From NCBI GenBank assembly GCA_003008705.1, contig PDUO01000015.1, positions 563,290 through 627,289 of the forward strand: 64,000 bases of DNA, written 5' to 3'. A program made the translations under genes and the position numbers. Under the pieces are notes generated by a model. The model worked only from the letters and a program-made list of their open reading frames with translations. It was not told the origin of the DNA and searched no databases. The first letter of the stretch is position 1, and the number at the start of each line of letters is the position of its first letter. The DNA is from Pezicula radicicola (taxonomy: Eukaryota > Ascomycota > Leotiomycetes > Helotiales > Dermateaceae). Positions 12,244 through 22,165 of this stretch are shown in pieces.

Positions 12244-12701
12244 TACTACGCTTAGGTGGAGGGATTTTACCTTGGTTCAGATTGTTGCGCTTGATCGCAG
12301 TGAGAGAAGGGGGCCCACATTAGTATAGTTCCCATTGCACTGCCCATATAGTCATAATCGATTCTATTAATGTTATTGTTAAATATATGGTGCCGAATCA
12401 TCATTAATTAATTTTTTTTTGACTTGGCCTGAGCGTCAAAAACGGTGACTCTGATTTCGTATATCTCTGTATAGGTAATTAACTTCATTTAGGTAACTTA
12501 CTTGGCTTAAGTAACTAACGCGAAGTTGATGTTAGGTATCGTAGGGCATCAACTTTCTGCCTGAATTTCGAGCAGCCCACCTTTGCGCTAGCGTTAGCGA
12601 GCACACATTTTCGACAGGTTGGGGTATTTTCAAATTCGAACCTCGAAATTTCAATCAACGACAATCGCCAACCTCTCGACAACCCCCACGACTAATTCAA
12701 G
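12244..12701. promoter_or_regulatory. AT-rich spacer and RPL15 promoter/5' leader
   Basis: The left part is AT-rich with a T9 run near 12411-12419 and another TAACTTACTTGG copy. The right part holds the RPL15 promoter: an inverted-repeat-like GCTAGCGTTAGC at about 12588-12599, then a pyrimidine- and CAA-rich leader up to the 5'-UTR intron. The transcription start was not located. Confidence 0.45.
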
Positions 12702-12809
12702 GTCAGTTCAGCATGAGAATCTCCTCTGCAGAGTTTTTGCGATTCCATATATCCCATTCCTACTCTTGCGAATTGTTGTTGACTCAATGCTAACTTTTTG
12801 TGATTCTAG
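12702..12809 (+). other. 5'-UTR intron of RPL15
   Basis: A 108-nt candidate intron starts GTCAGT at 12702, has TGCTAAC at about 12789, and ends TTCTAG at 12809, immediately before the ATG at 12810. Leader introns are common in ribosomal protein genes. The call rests on splice motifs only. Confidence 0.7.
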
Positions 12810-13768
12810 ATGGGTGGTGAGCATTTCTAACCCCAGGATGACGCCGAACGATCTCCAACCCTCGAATCTTGTTTGAACCATGCTAATAATATCGATTTAG
12901 CCCTTAAGTACATTGAAGAGATACACAAGAAGAAGCAGTCCGATGTTATGCGATTTCTGCTCCGTGTTCGCTGCTGGGAGGTAAGACTCTCTGCTCCTTG
13001 AGACGACTCCGAACGATCTCGAAACACTCGAATATGGTCTTTGGACGTTGGAACACTTGCGGATTACTGTTGTAATCCACGAGTACTGTGGGCATCTTTG
13101 ATGTCTCTGCTATACACTCGTTGAACTTTGCTGAGAGTGCATAATATAGCTTCGCCAACTGAACGTCATTCACCGTGCTTCCCGCCCATCTCGTCCCGAC
13201 AAGGCTCGCCGTCTGGGTTACAAGGCCAAGCAGGGCTATGTTATCTACAGAGTCCGTGTTCGCCGTGGAGGTCGCAAGCGCCCTGCACCAAAGGGTGCCA
13301 CCTATGGTAAGGAATTCTTCCTTCTGCGAGGAGTTTGGGTCGCTTTTGCGCTGGAATTGTGGTGGATTTTGTGGTCACACATATGCTGACACCCTCATAG
13401 GAAAGCCCACCAACCAGGGTATCAACCAGCTCAAGTACCAGCGATCCTTGAAGTCTACCGCTGAGGAGCGTGTCGGACGTCGTTGCGCCAACTTGAGAGT
13501 CCTCAACTCGTACTGGATCAACCAGGATTCGACTTACAAGTACTTCGAGATCATCCTCATCGACCCTCAACACAAGGCTATCCGCCGCGATCCCCGCATC
13601 AACTGGATTGTCAACCCAGTCCACAAGCACCGCGAATCTCGTGGCCTTACTTCTACTGGCAAGAAGTCCCGCGGTCTCGGAAAGGGTCACGGATACCACA
13701 AGACAACTGCTGGCCGAAGAAAGACTTGGAAGAGACACAACACCCTCAACCTCCAAAGATACCGCTAG
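12810..13768 (+). CDS. RPL15: 60S ribosomal protein L15 (eL15)
   Basis: Four coding exons: 12810-12816 (only ATGGGTG), 12901-12980, 13150-13306 and 13401-13768. Introns are 84, 169 and 94 nt with GTGAGC, GTAAGA and GTAAGG donors. The 203-aa product matches the eL15 family in length and sequence throughout ([20 protein letters not shown], then [20 protein letters not shown], ending [17 protein letters not shown]). eL15 is a core protein of the large subunit. The 7-nt first exon decides the start: the longer frame from 13175 is an artefact of reading into intron 3. Introns 1 and 2 share a 24-25-nt motif (see findings). A leader intron abuts the start codon. Confidence 0.97.
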
Positions 13769-14499
13769 ATGTGTTAATTGGGGCTCCGGGTACTTGGTTT
13801 TTCTGCGTGGATGGACTGGGATGGAGTGTTTTATGGATCTGGTTGTTTACGGCTTTTCAAAAGCAATCAGCGAACTTTTCAATCATCCAATGTTGATGAA
13901 ATTGAAATGAACAATTGACCTCAACAAGACCCCTGTTTGTGACGTGTGATCGAAAGTGCTCCTGAACTCCTTTATGGCGAAATTAAATGCTCTTGAAAAT
14001 CCCCCTTAGATTACAGTAATTAATGGCTTTACGATGTTATCCGAACTACGACTTTGGCGGAATTGGCGCCCGCTTGCATGAATCCAGGAGTCTCTCCGGC
14101 GCAAGACCTCACCAGTTCGGACTAACTTGAAGTACACTCACTCGATACGAGGGCATTCTTGGCTCATCGCCTGTACAACCCTCAGCTTGTTGTTTGCTTT
14201 CCAAGGTAAAGTTATGGTAAGCTCATAATCTGGCAAGGCGTTCTTTCCTTTATTGCGTTTGGCAGGAGGATCTAGACTCAGCTATTGCTAATATTACCTC
14301 ATTTGAAGGAAGGCTCTGATGATCATCCCCCAAAGCTACGCGCTCTCTCACAGCTCAAGCTGCCTCCCATTCTCCCACACGCCGACAGCTGAAGCCCGTT
14401 CGAACATATTTTTCGAATTTGCCTACTTGAATCGTTTTGCTATCCCAGCCGACTCCATGGTCGTGCTGCGATTAATTCCCTGCACCAGGAAACCACAAA
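13769..14499. other. intergenic region between RPL15 and the HECT ligase gene
   Basis: No gene seen. The first part is the RPL15 3'-UTR; frames entering it are out of register with eL15. The part from about 14030 is presumably the promoter and leader of the downstream gene. A 74-codon frame at 14319-14543 overlaps the ligase start in another frame and is dismissed. Confidence 0.5.
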
Positions 14500-17400
14500 A
14501 TGCCCCCTTGGTCGAGTCGACTGTTACCTCCAAATACCCGTAGTGATGTTGGTTATACTTCTGCTGGCGCAAGCTCTGCGGGGCCTTCAAGAGTGCGAGG
14601 TCCTCCAATGATCACTGAGGCAGATATACTGGAAAGTGCATATGGAATTCCGACCCTACAACCGCCACCAAGGAAACAAACCAGTCATGGACGCTCTATG
14701 AGCCATCCATTTCCCTCCTTGTTTTCTGGCAGAAAGAAACGCGGCGGTGTTGGAGCCCCGATTCCAGGAGGATTTGAATCAACAGATGATGATTCTGGAC
14801 ATTCGGGTCCGGGGACGGTGAACATCCCATCCAGTGTTGGCCAAAAGCAGACGAAGGTCCCGGACATGGATTTGAGGGTTGGAAAATGTATGACTTGCGA
14901 TTCTCAGGTGCGATGGCCGAAGGAATTGAAAACGTTTAGGTGCTCAATATGTTTAATGGTCAATGACCTGAAGCCTGCGGTCTTGGATGGGAAGCGTGGA
15001 AATGAACATAGGCCAAACGGTGCAACCAGGGCTGGCACATATCCAGGCAATATCCACTCTCCAAAAGGTATGATTTAGCATGCCGTCCTGCCAATCAATT
15101 GTTCTAATTCGAGTCAGCGGAATCATTATCTCTGGAGAAAACTAGACAGCTCATTGATCAATGCATTACTTCTTACCTCTTGGAGAGGATGAAACATAAT
15201 GATGAGCATACTTCAAGTCCTTCCCCTTATTCGCCCCTGTCACCAAATGGGAAATCTAGAGATGTCGGTCCAGGAGCCAGGAACAATAACACTTTGTTCC
15301 CAGATAGACGAAACGTGCAGTATTACCAACCGACTTTGCCAATAGATGTTGAATCTCCTTACAGCTCTAGGCCTAGCCATGACGGCCAAGACCTTGGACA
15401 TAGCTTGCCATACTCGACTTCTTTTCCGGGTAGCTTCTCAGGAGTACAGCCTGTTCATCGAGAGAAAGAACTTCCTCCATTGCCGTCGAAGGGATTGAAG
15501 GTGGCTTCTGTTTCGAAGGGAAGTCGACCAAGCCGGGCACAAGCACTAGAAGAAGGATTTCCCTTCGAAAACCATGCAGACCACACAGCTGGACGAGAGC
15601 AAAATAACACAAAAACCCTTTTCAAACCCTTGGAAGATTACCTTACAGTATCATTTGGCTCCTTCGACTGTATTAACCGATCCTTTGTCCCAAAACGGCC
15701 GGCAATGCCACCTCGTACGGCTAGCGAAGGTACGAAGAGAGTAGCTACTTCTTCAGCGCTTGAAGTTCCTTCTCAGTCTGAGACGCAGATGTCGGAATTG
15801 GATGCCAAGACACTGCTGCTTGGTGACTTTGCAGAGAATGGTTCCTGGTGGACAGGAGACCGCCCAAACGTCAGACAACCTGAACGGTCACGCACCCATC
15901 GCCGTGGTGGTGACTCAATAGACGAAGCTCCTGGGTTGGTTACTTTAAAGTCTCCTAGAATTGAATGGGCTGAAGTCAATGAATGGTACCGACTTGTAAC
16001 TCAGGTAGCATGGAAATGGCAGCGCAAATATGATGATTTGCTGGCCTCCGATGAGGAAGCGTCCGAGCTGAGACGCCCAAGCATTCAAGAAATGGAGGAG
16101 ATGGGAGATTGTTTTGCGGACGCACAATTCCATATACAGCGTGTTCTACTTAAAGTAACTGAAAGTCTCCTCAAGCGTCCTGGTCGGCCTCTGACAGACC
16201 CCGAAGATTTGCGCTTTCTCCTAGTAATTCTGGCAAACCCTCTCTTGTATTCTTCGCAATCCATCTCCAGGCTGCAGGAAAGAAGCAGATCCAGATCAAG
16301 GTCACACGATCGAAGGCTGCCGACAACATCTGCTGGGTTGCAACCAGCGGTGGATACAGGAAAGCGCAGCATACCACTTCCTTCTCCAAATACCAATAAG
16401 GGTAGCTCTGGGCAACATTCAGTGATTATCAAGCGAATCTTGGGTCTAATGTCGAACATGTCGAACGAATGCCATCACCACTTGGTGAACTGGTTCGCGA
16501 GGTTTTCGGATGAGCAATTCCAGAGAACGGCCGATTTGATAGGAAGCTTTGTTACGTACAGGCTCACAAGACAACAAGGCAAAAAGCGTGAGACGAATCA
16601 GGATCCTACTGCTGGGCTCATTCCCAGTCTTTCTGGACCAGGACGAAACACCTCGGCGGCCCTGCATGCGGCCTTAGGAGCCAGTGCATCGAGTGGACAA
16701 TCTGTAAAGAAAAAGGAGAAGAAGCTCGAACCAGTTGTTTATAATGACGATTGGCAGATTAAAGCTGCAGCCAAGGTCATGTCACTTATGTTTAAGGCGA
16801 ACAATAGTTCTCAGGTGAGAAGGCCTGACGCTCGACAGGTCGGTGCCTTCCAAGCAGGGCACGGTGCAGGGCTCGCTGCACGTGAGAAGGCCCATAGTCA
16901 TGGTCAGATCATAGCAATCAGTGACTTTTACAATACTCTCCTCGATTACTCCGATCTTGTTGCTGATTTTGAAGCTTGGGAATCTGGACGTGGGAAGTTT
17001 GCTTTCTGTCAGTATCCTTTCTTCTTGAGTATATGGGCCAAGATTCAGATTATGGAACACGATGCCAAGCGACAAATGGAGATAAAGGCAAGAGAAGCCT
17101 TCTTTGATAGCATTATGACCCATAAGACTGTCAACCAGTACTTGGTGTTGAAGGTACGGAGAGAGTGTTTGGTTGAGGATAGCTTGAAGGGAGTCAGTGA
17201 GGTGGTTGGAGGAGGTGGTGAAGAAATCAAGAAGGGACTGCGCATAGAATTCAAGGGTGAAGAAGGCATCGACGCCGGCGGTCTCAGGAAAGAGTGGTTC
17301 CTACTTCTCGTCCGAGATGTCTTCAATCCCGAGCATGGTATTGATATCCTTCTCTTTGGCTATTACTTTCTAACATCAACAGGCATGTTCACCTACGACG

Positions 17401-18305
17401 AAGATTCTCGCTTCTGCTATTTCAACCCCAACAGCTTTGAAACAACCGATCAATTCTTTCTAGTCGGTGTGGTCTTAGGCCTAGCGATATATAATTCTAC
17501 AATACTCGACGTTGCATTTCCTCCATTCGCCTTTCGGAAGTTGCTCGCAGCAGGCCCGACTCCTGCACCTGGTGCTACATCCCATGCGAAGCCATCCATG
17601 ACCTATACTCTGGAAGACTTGGCAGAATTTCGACCAGCATTGGCCAGTGGCTTAAGAAAGCTACTGGAGTTCGATGGTGACGTAGAGAACACATTCTGCC
17701 GGGACTTTGTAGCTGATGTTGAACGATACGGGCAAGCAGTTCAAGTACCACTCTGCCCAGATGGGGAAAACAAGCCGGTCACAAATGCAAATAGGCGAGA
17801 ATTTGTTGACTTGTACGTCCGCTACCTTCTTGATACTTCCGTGGTTCGTCAATTCGAACCTTTCAAACGTGGATTCTTCACTGTCTGCGGTGGCAATGCT
17901 CTTTCTCTGTTCCGACCCGAAGAAATCGAGCTTCTTATTAGGGGTTCAGACGAGCCTCTAGATATTAATTCCCTTCGGGCAGTCGCCAAGTACGAGAATT
18001 GGAAAGTGCCTAACGCGCCGGAAACCGAGCCTGTTATCTCCTGGTTCTGGAACTCTTTCGAGGCAGCGAATCCAAAGGACCAGAGGAAGATGTTGAGCTT
18101 CATCACCGGAAGTGACCGTATTCCTGCTACTGGTGTTGCGACCATGGTCATTAAGCTTTCTTGCTTAGGTGATGATAGCCCAAGATTCCCTGTTGCACGC
18201 ACGTGCTTTAACATGTTGTCTTTATACAAATATAGCTCGAGGCAGAAGCTGGAAAGTATGCTTTGGCGATCAGTTTATGAGAGTGAGGGGTTTGGATTGA
18301 AGTGA
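14500..18305 (+). CDS. HECT-type E3 ubiquitin ligase, HUL4-like
   Basis: Exons are 14500-15067, 15118-17337 and 17383-18305, giving 1236 aa. The second intron (45 nt, GTATTG, CTAAC, CAACAG) is in frame and stop-free, so a naive reading adds 15 hydrophobic residues inside the HECT domain; removing it restores NPEHG-MFTYDED as in homologs. An N-terminal CxxC...CxxC zinc-binding-like segment (about 129-150, CMTCDSQVRWPKELKTFRCS) and long Ser-rich stretches precede the HECT domain (about 840-1236). The catalytic Cys is about residue 1204 (ARTCFNML), 32 residues from the end as expected. HECT enzymes form a Cys-ubiquitin thioester before transfer. The architecture is that of fungal HUL4; substrates are unknown. 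Confidence 0.93.
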
Positions 18306-18656
18306 TGCATAGCAGCATTTCAGGCGCTTGGTTAAGGAAGGCTACTCCCACATTAGCGAGCGTCTTCATTATTTGGGTCTGACAGCCGGGGAGCTTTGGG
18401 GTTCAGGGGTTAAGCTCTTTCGGTCAATGGCTTCAAATCACTCGCGTTACTGTACGTAGAAGACGCTATAGTGATGTGATTCGTGGTCCCCTTGATATAT
18501 ACACGATCATTCGGTATAAAGCCACTTAGACTTGAACTTGACCATAACTCAAGAGATGATTGTACAAATTGTGATACTATACACCAACAACCATTTTATA
18601 CAGCAAACGCCTATTAAATGCATCCCATAATCTCATTCTTTCCTCCCACAACCTCC
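18306..18656. other. convergent intergenic region (HUL4-like / MRP49 3' ends)
   Basis: 351 bp lie between two stop codons facing each other. It should hold both 3'-UTRs and polyadenylation signals. AT-rich stretches (ATATATACACGATC near 18495) are compatible with that. No gene seen. Confidence 0.5.
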
Positions 18657-19527
18657 TTACACAGCGGCAGCAGAAGCAGCCGCAGTTGCATTCCGTGCTT
18701 GCAATACCACAGCCTCAGCTCTCTTCCTCGCCTCCGTAGCTTGCCTCGACTTCAAAGAAATCTTCTCACTCTCAATCCTCTTCCTTTTTAACTCTACCAT
18801 CTCCGCCTCCTCCTCCGGCGTAGGCAATACAACCTTCGCCTTCGTAATAGCCATAACCTGCTGCAAAATCTCACTCTGATGCCTATGCTTCATTTGAATC
18901 GTCTCAGTCCTGACTACCGGTGCAGCGGGTGTTGTCTGTGCTACAGGTCCTGTTGATGTCGTTGAAGATGTAGTGCTTGAGATTTGTGGTACTGGAGGTG
19001 CTGCATCCGAGGATGCAAAGTGTACTGTTAGGATTGCGGGTCCTTCTTGATCGGTTGTTCGGTTTACGGTTATGGGGAGGGAGGGGTTGTGGTATTTTAG
19101 TCGGGGGAGGGTTTGGCGGAGGAATTTACTGAGGAGGATTAGTTTTTGGATTTGGATTGGGTGGAGGGGAGGGGATTAAAGGGTATGGGCTTGTTCATTT
19201 TGTGTGGGGGAGTATTGGGATTGTGATGTTGGAAATATACATACGCTGCTCCTCCATGGCCATCTGTTGTCTTGACTGCGAAATCTAAATGGATCCTAGT
19301 TACTTCCGGAGGTAACCTCGCTGCGCCGGGTCCTAATCGTATAGACAGCAACTATATTGACAGTCAATCCCTCAATGTTCTCTTTCTTTTCTTTCTTTCG
19401 CGCTAGGTTGGAATGGGATGCTGGTGTACCTTCTGCGATGGATTGTGTTAGCTTGAGAACAATCGCATGGGCGATTGGATATACTTACAGTCTTCAGCTG
19501 CGTCATGCGCTTTAGAACACCCACCAT
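18657..19527 (-). CDS. MRP49: mitochondrial large-subunit ribosomal protein mL61 (MRP49)
   Basis: Three exons (19527-19489, 19351-19245, 19128-18657) give 205 aa. Introns are 137 nt (GTAAGT...TATAG) and 116 nt (GTATGT...CCTCAG). The spliced start, MVGVLKRMTQLKT-LLSIRLGPGAARLPPE, and KFLRQTLPRLKYHNPSLPI plus VNRTTDQEGPA match the L51/S25/CI-B8 domain of MRP49. The C-terminal half (from about residue 115) is a Thr/Ala/Pro linker followed by a basic helical extension ending in poly-Ala. The product is a mitoribosome structural protein in the matrix. An alternative acceptor inside intron 1 (CATCGCAG near 19430) would give an early stop. Divergently paired with GEP3. Confidence 0.9.
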
Positions 19528-19769
19528 CTTGACTATGGTATTAGGTGAGCGTTGTGAGGTGTAGACGACGTGGAATGAATGAGGCTGAATCCTCAGGACA
19601 TGAGGTTGGCGCTGTAGATAAATTTAAGGTTTAGTGATCCAGTCGGGACCAAGCTGACCTGACCCCTGTCAACATTTATTTTCCACTGGAGTCACTTCCT
19701 ACTGATTTCTTTGTACAACGTGTCTTCACTTTATTGTAAGGAATTTCGAACGAACAGAAGACTTGAGAA
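19528..19769. promoter_or_regulatory. 242-bp bidirectional promoter of MRP49 and GEP3
   Basis: Only 242 bp separate the start codons of two mitoribosome genes transcribed away from each other, so regulatory DNA must be shared. I see no canonical TATA box on either side. Specific sites were not identified. Confidence 0.6.
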
Positions 19770-21945
19770 ATGTCACTTCGTACAGCAAGTTCTCGAATAG
19801 CTCACCAAGCAATACGACACGAAATCCCGGAATTCCTATGTCCAATTCTCAGAAACAGTATTGTTCTTAGACAACGGTGCGAATTTCCACTGCATCGAAA
19901 TCCAACACGAAGATTCGTACATGCGCATACCCTTCCTCGTCCCCCGAGAACGAAACCTACAGAAAGAAGTATATATGCAGTAGAAAGAAGTATCTATAAC
20001 AGGCATGAACAGAGAACACTACCACAACAATGTCCCGGCTGTGGAGCTCTGGTGCAAACAGTGGACAAGGAGGATCCAGGTTTCTATACCGTAACGAGGA
20101 AGACGGTTCGAGAGTACTTAGGAGGAGGACAATCGAAATCGAAATCGAGAGATTCGGAAGACGAGGAGATAATCAAGGCTTCGTTGCAGAGTGTAGATGG
20201 TCAAATTGCTGAATCTCTAGCTTTAGATATACCAACAACTCCTTGTAAGATAAAAACCGACACACTTCTATCTAGAAATGAATCTTCTTCTGCCCACTGT
20301 TCCTAGGATTTAAAAACATTTTACTGACAGATATCTATCATTTTTAGTAGTAGTAAATACCCCCGAGATACCAATCTGCGATCGTTGTCACAATTTAAAA
20401 CATCATGAGACCGGTGTATCTATTCATCATCCCTCAATACAATCCCTCCAAGATACCATCTTTGAATCCCCATACAAATACAATCATATCTACCACATAA
20501 TCGATGCCGCCGACTTTCCCATGTCCTTAGTCCCCGGGATCCATAAACTCCTACACCTCACACCCCAACGATCCCTCAACAGAAGAGCAAAAGGAGGAAA
20601 GTTCTACCATGGACGGAAAACAGAAGTCAGTTTTGTGATTACACGATCTGATCTTCTGGCGCCTTTGAAAACTCAAGTTGATTCAATGATGCAGTATCTG
20701 ACGACTGTTCTGAGAGATGCGTTAGGGAAAGCTGGAAAAGATGTTAGACTGGGGAACGTGAGGTGTATTAGTGCTATTCGAGGATGGTGGACCACGGAAC
20801 TGAAAGAGGATATTTGGGGTCGTGGAGGTGGTGGTTGGATGCTTGGAAAAGTTAATGTTGGCAAGAGTCAATTATTCCAGGATGTATTTCCAAAGGGTAG
20901 ACGTGGACAGGCGCAAGCTGTGCTTGGAAAGCGGAATAGTGTGGTACCAAGTATCCCAGAAACATCAACAACCTACACAGCATCTACCTATCTAGAAAAG
21001 CTAGATCAGGAAGAGCCCAACACGGCGGAGAACGAGGTGAGACAGAAAGAAGCAGAGGCACTGGACCCGGATTCACTGCTTCCCCCAGCGCAACCAGAAA
21101 CAGATTATCCAACAATGCCACTCGTCTCCTCGCTCCCAGGGACAACCGCCTCACCCATCCGTGTCCCCTTCGGCAACGGCAAGGGAGAACTAATCGACCT
21201 ACCAGGTCTCTCACGTGGGGACCTAGAATTATATGTCAAGCCCGAGCACCGATCCTCTCTAGTAATGCGCTCTCGAATCCGGCCAGAACAACAAGTTATA
21301 AAACCAGGAAAATCCCTCCTCCTGGGAGGCTTCATCCGAATCACGCCCTTGAACCCAGATCTCATCTTCCTCGCCTACGCCTTCACACCCATCGAGAGTC
21401 ATCTCACAGCTACCGAGAAAGCAATAGGAACTCAGACGCAGACGAGGGAGTCAGCGTTGATTAATATCGCGCTGGAAGGTACAGGCGAGAAGATCGCAAG
21501 TGCAGGTATGTTTCGCTTGAAGTGGGACGTTACGAAACAGCGGACAGGCCCAGTTACTGCTAAGGATGCTGCTGCTATCAAGCCTGAACGACTCCCATAC
21601 CGTGTCTTGTCAACCGATATCTTGATCGAAGGCTGCGGATGGGTGGAGTTAGTTGCACAGGTGCGGAAACGGCCTGGTGAGATGTCACAACCGCAGAATA
21701 CTCAGCTATGGGATGAAGAGTCGGACTTGATGGATGAGGATGTGGTTGATCCGTATATGCCTATTGTTGAAGTTTTTACACCCGAGGGGAAATTCGTTGC
21801 GCAGAGGAGACCGATGAATGCGTGGATGTACACGGCTAAGAAACCTGGGGTCACTAGGGCGAAGGGCAGACCGAGACAGAGTATGAAGGGCGATAAGAAA
21901 GCAGCCAAGGTGGCCAAGAGGATGACGGCGTCGTCCTTGTTGTAA
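19770..21945 (+). CDS. GEP3: GEP3/MTG3-like mitochondrial GTPase (circularly permuted)
   Basis: Exons 19770-20244 and about 20348-21945 give about 690 aa. The acceptor lies in TAGTAGTAG, so three in-frame choices exist. N-terminal basic presequence, then a zinc-ribbon-like pair (CPGCGA and, across the intron, PICDRCHN). The G motifs occur in permuted order: G4-like TRSD (VITRSDLL), G5-like SAIRGW, then G1 GKVNVGKSQLF and G3 LPGLSRG. That order marks the YlqF/YqeH-type GTPases. Yeast Gep3 acts in mitochondrial small-subunit biogenesis. The C-terminus is basic (KKAAKVAKRM). Family firm; longer than yeast Gep3, mostly from inserts. Confidence 0.9.
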
Positions 21946-22165
21946 GTAAAGCAGAGATACCCAACTTAATTACGCAAATGATTCACGGAAAATATTACTG
22001 TAATTTTGTGCCCAGTAATTTCTGATGGTGGATAATACGTGGATTTTCATTGAATTCATAAAGCATGCTAAATACAGTAGTGCAAAGTCTATCTCCCTAA
22101 AGTTTCTTGAGAAAGCTAGCTTGGCTGACATGACGTCTAGTCTTTTGAGTTAAGATATTCTAGAT
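21946..22165. other. short convergent intergenic region
   Basis: 220 bp between the facing stop codons of GEP3 and the alcohol dehydrogenase gene, presumably both 3'-UTRs. No other feature seen. Confidence 0.45.

Noticed and set aside
12981..13149. Possible box C/D snoRNA in RPL15 intron 2
   Set aside because: A TGATGT and a CTGA occur, but their spacing and lack of a terminal stem do not make a credible snoRNA.
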